Shown here: one piece after another, positions 9,059 through 18,576 of the stretch
How the letters are laid out: each line of letters opens with the position of its first letter
How positions within the stretch are numbered: position 1 is the stretch's first letter
Assembly (NCBI GenBank): GCA_023245855.1
Contig: JAHFJL010000005.1
Location: 1 to 33,147, forward strand
Source of the DNA: a bacterium
GTDB taxonomy: Bacteria > Patescibacteriota > Gracilibacteria > Absconditabacterales > Absconditicoccaceae
Reading direction: 5' to 3'
Length of the DNA stretch: 33,147 bases
Notes under the pieces: model-generated
What the model was told of the DNA's origin: nothing
What the model saw: only the letters and a program-made list of their open reading frames with translations
Databases searched by the model: none
Position numbers and translations under genes: made by a program

Positions 9059-10450
9059 ATGAAACCGACTACTATCGCGCACATCTTTGGAGATCACAAG
9101 AAGTTTCTAGACAAGGAGATTTCACTCAACGGACGAGTAAGAAGCGTAAGAGATTCCAAAACTTTCGGATTCATCGAGCTCAATGATGGGTCATACCTCA
9201 AAAATATTCAGATAGTGTTTGAAAATAACCTCGATAATTTTGACGATATCTGCAAACTTACGACAGGAAGTTCAGTGAGCATAGAAGGGAGATTAGTCGC
9301 TTCACAATGAGCTAAACAAGCCTTCGAAGTGAAAGCAAAACAAGTGACCATAGTCGGAAAATGTCCCAGCGAATATCCGCTCCAAAAGAAAGGGCATAGC
9401 TTCGAATACCTGCGTGAAATCGCTCATCTCAGACCAAGATCAAATACGTTTTCAGCGGTGTTTAGAGTGAGATCGTTGCTCGCATTCGCTATCCATCAGT
9501 ACTTCCGTGAACAAGGATTTATCTACGTACATACACCGATTATTACAGGAAGCGACTGTGAATGAGCAGGAGAGATGTTTAGGATATCTACGCTGGATAT
9601 GCTCAATCCGCCAAAAAACGAGGAAGGGCAGATAGATTACAAAAAAGATTTTTTTGGGAAAGAAGCGTCATTGACCGTGAGTGGACAACTAAATACAGAG
9701 TGCTTCGCAACTGCATTTGGAAAGGTATATACTTTCGGACCGACTTTTCGCGCAGAAAATTCCAACACGACCAAACACCTTTCAGAGTTCTGGATGATCG
9801 AACCGGAAATAGCGTTCGCTGATTTGAATGACGATATGAATCTCGCAGAATGACTCATCAAATACGCATTCAAATACATCCTTGACCACGCGGATGCAGA
9901 GATGGATTTCTTTGCACAATTCATCAACCCTGATGTGAAGACAAGATTGCAGAACCTTGTAAAAGCGGATTTTGGCAGAGTGACCTATACGGAAGCGGTC
10001 GATATTTTACAGAAATCAAAAGAGAAATTCGAGTTTCCTGTCCAATGGGGAATCGATCTTCAGACAGAACACGAAAGATATCTCGCTGAAAAGGTATACC
10101 AAGGACCGGTATTTGTCATTAATTATCCAAAAGATATTAAAGCATTTTACATGAGACTCAACGAAGACGGCAAAACCGTCGCTGCTACAGACCTTTTAGT
10201 ACCTGGTGTTTGAGAGATCGTAGGAGGAAGCCAAAGAGAAGAAAGACTTGATGTCCTAGAAAAGAAGATGAAAGATATGTGACTAGATGCAGAAGCATAT
10301 AGCCGATATTTGGATACAAGAAAATATGGGACAGTTCCTCATGCAGGATTCGGTATCGGATTTGAAAGATTGATCATGTATATCACCGGTATGGAAAATA
10401 TTCGCGATGTTATCCCATTTCCAAGAGCGCCAAAGCAATGTGATTTTTAG
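9059..10450 (+). CDS. asnS: Asparaginyl-tRNA synthetase, 463 aa
   Basis: Class II synthetase that charges tRNA-Asn. The N-terminal OB fold (residues 1-110) binds the anticodon. Catalytic motifs follow: SDCEGAGEMF, the motif 2 region [25 protein letters not shown], and motif 3 near the end ([15 protein letters not shown]). The Ala-Glu-Asn after FR and the C-terminal RAPKQCDF distinguish AsnRS from AspRS. TGA codons at 9308, 9563, 9851, 10211 and 10280 all read as Gly, two of them at invariant positions ([21 protein letters not shown]). Length matches the usual 460-470. It is followed closely by the accessory genes at 10463 onward. Confidence 0.96.
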
Positions 10451-10462
10451 TTTTTTAAAAAT

Positions 10463-10777
10463 ATGATTCAATATCTATTTAATTCACGTTGACGTTGGAT
10501 TGCATTCAGACATTGAATGTTTGTTTTTGATATTAAAGGGAAATGGATAGGTCGACTTCCTTGGTTAAATAAATGAGAAAACACCGTTGTAAATATTTAC
10601 TGAAAATACTTCTGAACAATATATCCATGAAATAGATTGTATAAAAATAAATATGAACCATATCACTGATATCCATGATATCCATGATATCCATGATATC
10701 CATGATTCCCATGATTCCCATGATTTGCGTGATTATCACTATTATTACCACTAACAGAGGATATAGATATTTGATAA
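10463..10777 (+). CDS. Beta-flower-like small protein with a Tyr-Pro-Gly repeat, 104 aa
   Basis: N-terminal 60 residues contain short strands ending in paired aromatics (RWIAFRHGMFVFD, KWIGRLPWLN, KYFGTIYPGNRLY). This layout fits the family I know as four-fold beta flower proteins, whose function is unknown. Residues 70-90 are a tandem of Tyr/Phe-Pro-Gly triplets: four TATCCATGA then two TTCCCATGA units at DNA level. Every repeat Gly is TGA, so the standard code hides the whole gene. The start follows the asnS stop by 12 bases. The repeat may vary in length by slippage. Family assignment is from memory of the pattern. Confidence 0.7.
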
Positions 10778-10805
10778 AATATAATTTTATTATGTGTTTT
10801 AAATT

Positions 10806-11462
10806 ATGCTCAAAAAAATAACCACAAAAAAGAAAGCATTACATATATCATTAAAAAAATCACTCCAAATTTTAGAGTGAGTAAAAAGATCGGTTGTTAG
10901 TCTTAAAGAAACTTTTAAAAAGTTAAGAGGACAATCTTCTTGAACAACAACAGATTCTCAACAGGATATATTAAGAGCAATGTTGATATTTTCTTGTGCA
11001 TGATTGGATGCATTATTTAAACAGGTTTTCAAAGATACATTAAAAATTTTAGTAGAAAAAGACGAATGAATAAAAGATGAATTACAAAAATTCTTAGAAA
11101 GAAAAATTAAAGATGAAAAAAATTGAATAGAAATAATGTCTTGATGTTTATTAAGTGATAATCCTAAATTATATATTATAAATTCACGATGAAAAGATCT
11201 TTGAGCTTCAAGTTTACAATCACAAAGCCAGATATTAGAGATACATCAAAAAATGAATGTTAAAATTTTGGATAAACAAATTATAGAAGAATTAGAAATA
11301 TTATTTAAAGATAGAAATCATATTATTCATGAAATGGATATGATTTTTGGTAAAAAAAATAGGAGACAAAGAACACAACCAATTACATATAAACAGGTAG
11401 AAGTTCTTTTGAAAATATGAGACAATTTTCTTACAGAAATAGATAAAAAAATTTCAAAATAA
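10806..11462 (+). CDS. HEPN-like protein, 218 aa
   Basis: Helical, basic protein. Near residues 175-185 it has LFKDRNHIIHEMD, which fits the R-x4-H signature of HEPN ribonuclease domains (here RNHIIH), preceded by a long helix and following a conserved-looking FSCAGLDALFKQVF helix near residue 65. This layout resembles RiboL-PSP-HEPN proteins, which often act as RNases or toxin-like effectors. No nucleotidyltransferase (MNT) antitoxin partner is adjacent, so a standard HEPN/MNT pair is not present. TGA codons occur throughout, so no ORF survives with the standard code. It lies 28 bases after the beta-flower gene and 25 bases before the hydrolase gene. Confidence 0.6.
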
Positions 11463-11487
11463 AATAATTTTATTTTCCAAAAAAAAT

Positions 11488-12081
11488 ATGAAACAGATAA
11501 TAGTAATTCATGGCGGAACAACTTTTGATACGTATGAAGAGTATATGGTTTATCTTAATTTCTGTGAATTAACTTTAGAAAAGATGAACAGAAAAGATTG
11601 GAAAGATTCTCTTGCTTCTAACTTATCCGATTTTGAAGTAATTTATCCAAAAATGCCAAATGCAAAGAACGCTAGGTATTTAGAGTGGAAAATATGGTTT
11701 GAGAAATTATTTCATTTATTAAATGATGATATGATTTTGATTGGACATTCTCTCGGAGGTATTTTTTTAGCTAAGTATCTTTCAGAAAACAAATTTCCTA
11801 AAAATATTGAATCTTTACACCTTGTTGCTGCTCCTTATGATACAGAAGTTTGTAAGGAATCTTTGGCTGATTTTGCTTTATCTCAAACAGTAGAAGCATT
11901 AATAAAACAGACAAAGCATATATTTTTATATCAAAGCAAAGATGATACAGCGGTGCCTTTTGCCGATGTTGAAAAATACAAAAGAGATTTACCAACAGCT
12001 ATTCTTTCTGTGTTTGAAAATAGAGGTCATTTTACTCAAGCAAAATTCCCTGAATTGCTTGAAAATATAAAAAATAATTAA
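11488..12081 (+). CDS. Alpha/beta hydrolase, RBBP9/YdeN-like, 197 aa
   Basis: Small cytosolic serine hydrolase. It begins with the strand-loop IIVIHGGT (oxyanion hole), has the nucleophile elbow GHSLGG near residue 88, an Asp in SKDDTAVP near residue 152, and the His in NRGHFTQ near residue 178, giving a full Ser-Asp-His triad. Length and order match RBBP9/YdeN-type hydrolases. The substrate is unknown. It contains no TGA codon, unlike its neighbours. It sits in a plus-strand run of accessory genes, and its stop codon lies inside the first copy of the palindromic repeat. Confidence 0.85.
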   Translation: MKQIIVIHGGTTFDTYEEYMVYLNFCELTLEKMNRKDWKDSLASNLSDFEVIYPKMPNAKNARYLEWKIWFEKLFHLLNDDMILIGHSLGGIFLAKYLSENKFPKNIESLHLVAAPYDTEVCKESLADFALSQTVEALIKQTKHIFLYQSKDDTAVPFADVEKYKRDLPTAILSVFENRGHFTQAKFPELLENIKNN

Positions 12082-12117
12082 GTCGTAGGGAACGGTCGCG
12101 ACCGTTCCTTACAAAAA
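12072..12117. repeat. Palindromic intergenic repeat, copy 1
   Basis: Contains the perfect 20-bp palindrome GGAACGGTCGCGACCGTTCC (12089-12108), extended to a 14-bp stem (12085-12112) by outer GTA/TAC pairs and one wobble. It begins inside the stop region of the hydrolase gene. A second copy at 12995-13040 differs by one base over 46. It resembles REP elements and could also act as a transcription stop, since an A/T run follows. Confidence 0.75.
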
Positions 12118-12145
12118 TTTTTATTATTTGTATAACGGATATTTT

Positions 12146-12994
12146 ATGACTAATATTCTCATCCCAAACCAACAAGATCTCGACCAAAAACTCCAAAAAA
12201 TCGTCGCTTGATGATCGAAACATTTTCATGTTATCGCAGATTTTGACAGGACACTGACCAAGGCGTTTGTTGATGGGAAACCAACATCTTCACTAGAAGG
12301 CATTTTCGATGAAGAGGGACATTTAGGAGAAATATATAGCGCAAAAGCGATGGTGTATTTTAATACCTATTACCCGATAGAAATAGATCCGACCGTTTCG
12401 ATAGAGAAAAAGAAATCACTAATGCACGAATGGCGAGGCAAGGTTTTTATGGCAAAAATAGAAGCATGAATAACCAGAAATATCATCACCCAAGCGATGA
12501 AATCAGACCAGATAATGTTCAGATCAGGCTATGAAATATTTTTTGAAATGCTTAAAAAAAACAATATTCCGCTACTGATTTTTTCTGCAAGCGGACTCTG
12601 ATATGAATGAATTTATGGCAGTCTTGCACACAAAAAAATACTTTCTGACAATGTCGATATCATCGCAAATTCATTTGTACGGAATGAAGAAGGCAAAGCA
12701 GTAGCATATAGAGAGCCGATAATTCACAGCTACAACAAAGGAGAGGTCGTAGTCAAAGACTTGCCTATCTATGATGAAATCAAAAATAGGAAAAATATTA
12801 TTCTCATCGGTGATTCACTTGGCGATGTACATATGGCAGATGGATTTGATTACCAAAACATCATAAAAATATGATTCCTTGCTCATGAAGATCCCGAAAA
12901 CAGAAAACAATACCAAGAAAAATTTGATATTATCATCCTTAATGATGGACCAATGGATGAAGTAAATAAATTACTCAAAAAAATAGTAAAGTAA
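12146..12994 (+). CDS. HAD-superfamily pyrimidine 5'-nucleotidase (UMPH-1/NT5C3-like), 282 aa
   Basis: HAD phosphatase. Motif I is ADFDRTLT (nucleophile and acid/base Asp, near residue 33), motif II is FSASGLG, and motif IV is LIGDSLGDVHMADG near residue 226. The segment IIHSYNKGE matches the H-x-NK region of eukaryotic cytosolic 5'-nucleotidase III, so dephosphorylation of pyrimidine nucleoside monophosphates is the best guess, making nucleosides for salvage. It carries several TGA-encoded glycines (for example Ala-Gly-Gly-Ser before motif I). It starts 29 bases after the first palindromic repeat and is followed directly by the second. Accessory in most bacteria. Confidence 0.8.
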
Positions 12995-13040
12995 AAATAA
13001 TTAAGTCGTAGGGAATGGTCGCGACCGTTCCTTACAAAAA
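12995..13040. repeat. Palindromic intergenic repeat, copy 2
   Basis: Same element as 12072-12117 with one change: GGAATGGTCG opposite CGACCGTTCC. In RNA the change makes a U-G wobble, so the hairpin is kept. Again placed immediately after a stop codon (TAA 12992-12994). Confidence 0.75.
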
Positions 13041-13068
13041 AATAAAATCCTTTAATTTTCTCAGATCC

Positions 13069-13464
13069 ATGATACTCCAAGCGATAAAAAAAGTAGTGTC
13101 CACAATCCTGATATTTCTGCCTTTGCCATTTATATTGATTCTCGATATCTTTGCGGAAATCTATCACTACACATGTTTTCCATTGTATGGAATCCAAAAA
13201 GTGAATAGAAAAGATTATATCGAAATCCGGGATCGCAGCCGCTTAAAATATTTGTCTTTCTGGTGAAAAATAGGATGCATGTATTGCTGATACGCAAACG
13301 GATTCACTGCCTATGCCAAGGAAATCGCAAATCGCACAGAGGCGTACCGATGTGCTATCATGCATGAACGCAAATTGAAATGAGAAGAGCATCAAACAGT
13401 ACACCATTTCGTTCCGTATGGAGACGAAGAAAAATATAAGAAAAACCCAAAAGAAACGATATAG
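13069..13464 (+). CDS. Small membrane-anchored protein with CxYCGYANG motif, 131 aa
   Basis: One N-terminal hydrophobic segment (residues 10-27, LIFLPLPFILILDIFAE) is followed by a cytosolic-looking domain. It contains IYHYTCFPLYGI and, near residue 70, GCMYCGYANGFTAYA, then further Cys and His (YRCAIMHERK, HQTVHHF) that could bind metal. I have the impression of a conserved but uncharacterised family with this Cys-Gly-Tyr-Ala-Asn-Gly core. The frame is open upstream to 13015 inside the repeat; the ATG at 13069 is preferred because the hydrophobic segment starts there. TGA codons at three positions read as Gly. It ends before a shared terminator. Confidence 0.75.
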
Positions 13465-13471
13465 AAAAAAA

Positions 13472-13499
13472 CCCTGCAATGATTTGCAGGGCTATTTTT
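13472..13499. terminator. Terminator shared by the converging 131-aa gene and tex
   Basis: CCCTGCAA, loop TGAT, TTGCAGGG (13472-13491), with an A run before it and a T run after it. Confidence 0.85.
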
Positions 13500-13500
13500 T

Positions 13501-15786
13501 TTAACTGAATGTGATATTTCCTTTCATAGTAGATTCGCTTACATGTTCATCTCTTTTTTTCTCAGGAGCTTTTCTTTCTTGATTCATGTTTTGCTCTCTT
13601 CTTGGAACTTGTGGTGCAGAATCATCTTTCATACTCAATGAAACCTTCTCTCTCTCGAGATCTATATCGATAACTTTGACTTTTACTTGCTGTCCTACTT
13701 TCACGACATCGGTAGGATTGGTAACATAATGATTGGCCATCTGTGATTTATGAACCAAACCGTCGCTATGCAACCCGATATCTACGAATGCTCCAAAATC
13801 GGTTACATTTCTAACGATTCCATCGAGCTTTGTTCCTATCTCCAGATCCTTGATATCAAGGATGGTTGATGAGAAGCAAGGAGCTTCGAGTTCATCTCTC
13901 GGATCCAAGCCTGGCCTTTGCAATTCTGCCAAGACATCTCTCAAAGTCTCCAATCAAATCTTATATGTTTCTGACCATGCAACCAACTTATTTTCTGGAT
14001 ATTTTTCAACAGTCATAGGCAATTTCAGGTCCTTCTTCTTGATCCCCATTTCAGTTTCTAATAACGCATAGACTTGTTTGTGAATTTCAGGATGGATTCC
14101 TGTCTCATCCAGGATCTCTTTTCCTCATTTGATCCTCAAAAATCCGATTGCTTGTTCATAGGCTTTTGGACCGAGTCCTTTCACTTTCTTGATCTGTGCT
14201 TTGCTGGTGAATTTCCCGTTTTCATCTCTATAGGCAATCACATTTTTTGCAACCGCTTCGCTGAGTCCTGCCACATATTGGAGCAAGGTATAGCTCGCAG
14301 TATTGACGTCCACACCTACGCTATTTACGATATCTTCTACTTTTTCTTCAAGCTTTTCTTTCAAATATTTCTGATCTACATCATGCTGATATTGTCCGAC
14401 TCCGATGGATTTCGGATCGATTTTCGTCAATTCCGCCAACGGATCTTGTACCCTATGTGCGATGCTGATAGCTCCTCTGATAGTTACATCAAGATCCGGA
14501 TATTCGTCCTGAGCGAGTTTAGATGCCGAATATACTGATGCTCCTGATTCGGAGGTAATCATATATTTTACCGTCAGTTTATTCATTTCAATAAAATCAT
14601 GGACCACTTTTTCTGATTCTCTTGATCATGTCCCATTACCGATAACGATAAGATCTATCTTATATTGGTCGACTAATTTCTTCAAAGTATCTCGAGCTTC
14701 TTTTATTTTCTTTTGCGGTTCTGTAGGATAGATAACAGTCTTATCCAAAAATTTTCCAGTCTGATCTACAACCGCAAGTTTGCATCCTGTCCTAAATGCC
14801 GGATCAAATCCAAGTACGGTCATCCCTTTGATCGGTGGCGTGAGGAGCAGGTTTTTTAGGTTCTCACCAAATACTTTGATAGCAGATTCATCTGACCATC
14901 TTTTTTTATCGGATCTGATTTCTCTCTCAAGAGACGGCATCAAGAGCCTATGTAAACCATCTTCCAATGCTTCTTGGAGATAGCAGATGCTGGTTCCCTG
15001 TTTTTTAGGAAAGAAAAATTTAGTCGTATCTTCCCAGATTTTATCGGTAGAAAATTGCAATTTCACTTGGAGCTGTTTTTCTTCTTCTGCTCTTGTTACC
15101 GCTAGATAAGCGTATGATGGCATCTCAGATATTCTTTTGCTGTAATTGCCATAGATTTTGTACACACCTTTTTCATCGAATGTCTTCGTTTTTTTGGATT
15201 CAAGCAAACAAGCAGTTTCTTCTCTGCTTTTGATCTCTTCTCTGAGATCGGCATGATCTGATACCGCTTCAGCGATGATATCTTTCGCTCATTGGATAGC
15301 TTCTTCTTTATTTTTTACACTCGTCTTCGCATCGCCAGTATCTCTTACAAATTTTTCCGCTTCTGTTTCAAAATCCTCTTTGCTGAGTTCTGCTTTAGCC
15401 AAGATATCCGCTAACGGCTCCAAACCTTTCGCTTTCGCAATAGTCGCTTTGGTATTTTTTTTCTCCTTGAATGGTCTATAGAGATCTTCGACTCTCGCTA
15501 AAGTTTCCGCTTCCATGATCTGTTTTCTGAGTTCATCAGTCATCAAGCCTTTTTCATCAATAAGACGGATAACATCAGCCTTTCTCGCTTCCAGATTTCT
15601 CGTGTAACTGTAGATTTCATCAAAATCTCTGAGCTGTTCATCCGTAGCTCCTTCAGTCAATTCCTTACGATATCTCGCGATAAACGGAACCGTATTTCCT
15701 TCATCTAATAATTGAACGATGCTTTGAACGATTTTTGGTGAGATGCCTACCTTTTTACTGATAATTCCTATCAAATCTGTTGCCAT
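13501..15786 (-). CDS. tex: Tex (YhgF) RNA-binding transcription accessory protein, 761 aa
   Basis: Cytoplasmic nucleic-acid-binding protein linked to transcription. Domains in order: N-terminal helical region with VGISPKIVQSIVQLLDEGNTVPFIARYRKE (residues 12-42), a YqgF/RNase H-like domain (about 318-440, with GFDPAFRTG and VIGNGTGSRE), a helix-hairpin-helix pair (about 490-553, with VAGLSEAVAKNVIAYR and VKGLGPKAYEQAIGFLRI), and a C-terminal S1 domain (about 645-720). A short basic tail follows. Length is close to the usual 720-780. Several TGA codons, including that in GNGT-G-SRE, read as Gly. Convergent with the 131-aa gene, sharing a terminator. Confidence 0.95.
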
Positions 15787-15828
15787 ATCTATTTCATAAA
15801 AAAATAAATTTTTTGGTAAAGATGATTT

Positions 15829-17199
15829 TTATTGAGTATTCTGCATCTTTTTTTCTTTAAGATATAATCCATAGGCGATAGCAAAAAGTGCCATGAACGG
15901 GTAGACAATCATCCTATCTACAAAGCTTTGTAATACCAATCCTTCAATGCTCAATCCCAATATTCCCACACCGAATGCGAAGAGTATTGTACCATAAAGC
16001 TTCCTATTTTTCGTCATGGTATCATCAGATTTTTTTTCTTGTTCATAGGCGTTGTACGCGATTCGATGAAGGTATCCATAGAGGAATATCCATCCTATAA
16101 ATCATAGGAGTCCGTATTCTATCCATATTTGGAGGTATTGATTTTCCGGGTTATATGCTGTGATACCCGTCACTTGGTGGGATGCAGGTCATGCGCTACC
16201 GGCACCTTGTCACCAGATCGGTCTTGCTCATATCTTTTGGAATGCCTCAACTACAAGCCTAAAATGTCCAGTGTTTGAAAATTCTCTCGTGATGATTTGT
16301 TTCTGTCCAAAATAGGTGACTCACGCAAACAATAGCATTAGAGGAATAAATCCCAAGGCCGCCATTTTCCAATATTTTTTTGGAAACTGGAAGAGGATAA
16401 GGATGATAGTTTGGAGTATCCAGACCGCCCATGCAGCTCTCGAGAAGGTCGATAGGATAGCAAGTCCATAGAGAGATCCCCAAACAAATTTTTCGCTGAG
16501 TTTTTTATTTTTGAAACATAAGACAAAGAAAAGCGGCCAGAGTACGATTAAGAAAAATCCTCGGCTGATCGGTCTTTCAAACAAGAATTGATTGCGGGCA
16601 TATCACGAATCGTATTGGGTATAATACACTGCAGGAGGAGCGATATTCACATCTCCTTCATAATTAAATTGGTTGTATCCAGCAAACTTCAGCAAGTTCG
16701 GAATCAGCCAAAGTATCCCTCGCCGACACAGACTTCCGACAAGCAGCGTTTTCATAATTCTAGCGTATCGTTTTACAAGATTGATCTCTCTCGCACCAAA
16801 AAATAAATTCGTAAGAGTGAAGAAAACGATGAAGATCAAAAATCACATCATACTATATCTGATAGACATCATCCACGTTCCGACACCAGTATGATTGATA
16901 AATACGGATACCAAAAAAGTGATCACTATCGTCGTAATAAATACCAATACAAAATTTTTGAGCGGAAAATGTTCAAAATACTGCTTAAAGTTTTTACGTT
17001 TCCAAAAATATCATGCCAAAAATGCAATCAATCCAATGATGATCAATTCTTTCCGCATCCAAAGGATTTTCCAGAAAGTTCAGGTAAGACCTAATTTGTA
17101 GGTGATTAGGGTTTGGAGGAAAAACTGGAGCAACAGTCAGATGAAAAATATCTTTGCTACGACCGTAAGGATCTTGATGAGTTTGTTTGATTGTTCCAT
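15829..17199 (-). CDS. O-antigen ligase/polymerase-like membrane protein (Wzy_C), 456 aa
   Basis: Polytopic protein with 10-12 hydrophobic segments. A large loop between residues about 180 and 360 holds the Wzy_C features: STFSRAAW, GQKQIITREFSNTGHFR, GAGSAGPASHQV and YNPENQYLQIWIEYGLLG, the usual Gly-rich, Asn-His/Gln-Tyr-Leu and Glu-x-Gly-x-x-Gly pattern. Such proteins join or polymerise lipid-linked surface glycans outside the membrane. Which reaction is used cannot be told from sequence, and this lineage is not known to make lipopolysaccharide. TGA codons account for several glycines of the loop. Lies between tex and mraY with an 83-bp inverted-repeat element upstream. Confidence 0.85.
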
Positions 17200-17228
17200 G
17201 TGTATAAAATAATATAATAAATTATTTT

Positions 17229-17311
17229 GTAGAGATGCCCATTTACCCACCTTCGTGGACTAGTGGCGTCTTATTTGTTTTATTGTAACACGCGATAAAT
17301 CGCATCTCTAC
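17229..17311. repeat. 83-bp element with terminal inverted repeats
   Basis: GTAGAGATGC (17229-17238) and GCATCTCTAC (17302-17311) form 10-bp perfect inverted ends. Inside are CCAC-CTTC-GTGG and GCGATAAATCGC hairpins. It fills the gap between mraY and the ligase-like gene. No coding frame. It looks like a small non-autonomous or REP-type element. Confidence 0.55.
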
Positions 17312-17313
17312 AT

Positions 17314-18381
17314 TTAATTGATAAATGTTTTGTTAAATTGGTAGAACAGTAATATGATAGTGATAGCAGCCAATATTCATTGGATAAACCATGCTTTCAT
17401 GACGATAGTCGTTTCATTGACGCCTTTATGTTCGAAGAGATGATGTGCAGGAGCTACGACAAAGAGCTTCTTCTTAAAATATTTTTTCCAGAATATCTGG
17501 AGAAAACTTGAACTGAGATCCATGATAAATAAACCGAAGAGAATGATGAACGGCAAGAAGATCCCTGTTCTCATGTTAAGGAAATAGAGGAGCGAAGATA
17601 TGAGTCCTCAGAGCGCAAAAGCTCAGCTATCTCACATAAATATCTTTGCAGGATGGATGTTATAAAACATGAACGCTACGAGGATAGCTATCACGATAGC
17701 GATGACGGTTGTAGCGATGTAGGTCTGATTGAAAAATAAAATCACCCCAAGGACAAAGAGGATCATAGTCATCAATCCTCCTGCTAATCAGTCGAGTCCA
17801 TCAGTGATATTGATAGCATTTACGATTGCGATAGTGATGAAGAAGGTGATGATCGGAGAGAGTAATCCAAGTGAAACTTTGCCTGCAATAGGCCAAAAAT
17901 TGATATAATCGACCCCCAATCTGCTATAAAACCATCGGCTGATAAATCCAGAAAAAATCACCATACCGATCAATTTCGCTTTTGCACTGAGTCATTTTAT
18001 TTTACCATATCATTTGATATTCAAAAAATCGTCAAGCAACCCCAGGAGTCCCATACTAAAAAAACCGAAAAGCATAACGTAAGTCTCCTGTCTGTTGAAA
18101 AGTGTATTTTTTACGAATCCATAATCTTTAAGGATATAGGAAAGTCAGATCATAAGCGCCATTACAATCAAAAAAATACCGCCTCACATGGTAGGCGTAC
18201 CTTTTTTGTGTTCATGGAGCTGAGTGAATATTTTTGATTGTTCTCAGGTTACGGACGCTTCACGGATAGTTTTTCCGAGTTTATATTTTTTCAAAATATT
18301 GATGTAGATAGGATAGAGTATCCACGAAATGAAAAATGCAATCAATGCAAACATAATGATATTATTTAACTTCACCAACAT
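17314..18381 (-). CDS. mraY: Phospho-N-acetylmuramoyl-pentapeptide transferase MraY, 355 aa
   Basis: Makes lipid I from UDP-MurNAc-pentapeptide and undecaprenyl phosphate, the first membrane step of peptidoglycan synthesis. Ten or so membrane helices. Signature loops: HKKGTPTMGG near residue 60, LLDDFLNI with the Asp pair, NAINITDGLDGLAGG with the catalytic Asp loop, GDSGAFALGG, and APAHHLFEHKGVNE with the His triad region. Several glycines here are TGA (TPTM-G-GG, LD-G-LAGG, FIQ-G). The start at 18381 gives the usual N-terminus; a later ATG nine codons in is also possible. A TTGACA-containing promoter precedes it. Together with MurB it indicates this cell builds peptidoglycan. Confidence 0.95.
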
Positions 18382-18450
18382 GAGTATATCTACAGAACCT
18401 AAAAAAATATCGAAGTGGGGAAAGTGTAGCTAAATTTATAGGGTATTTCA

Positions 18451-18480
18451 AGGATAAATTACCCCAAAAATTATTGTCAA
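18451..18480 (-). promoter_or_regulatory. Possible mraY promoter
   Basis: Minus strand: TTGACA (18475-18480), 18 bases, TATCCT (18451-18456). The -10 box is imperfect. Confidence 0.4.
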
Positions 18481-18516
18481 TACTTTTTTTGACGATAGAA
18501 TAATAGCAAATAAGTA

Positions 18517-18544
18517 TTGAAAAATAGAAGGATATCTGTATACA
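18517..18544 (+). promoter_or_regulatory. Possible dprA promoter
   Basis: TTGAAA (18517-18522), 16 bases, TATACA (18539-18544), about 33 bases before the ATG at 18577. Divergent from the mraY promoter. Confidence 0.45.
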
Positions 18545-18576
18545 AACAGTGATTTTTATAAACTAAAAAATCCTTC

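Noticed and set aside
9059-10450. Frameshifts or multiple split genes in asnS, tex, rpoA and others
   Set aside because: All breaks are TGA codons in one continuous frame, mostly at conserved glycines; this is recoding, not damage.
10283-10751. Minus-strand ORFs over the asnS end and the beta-flower gene
   Set aside because: Shadows; the plus-strand frame with UGA as Gly gives a coherent protein with a Pro-Gly repeat.
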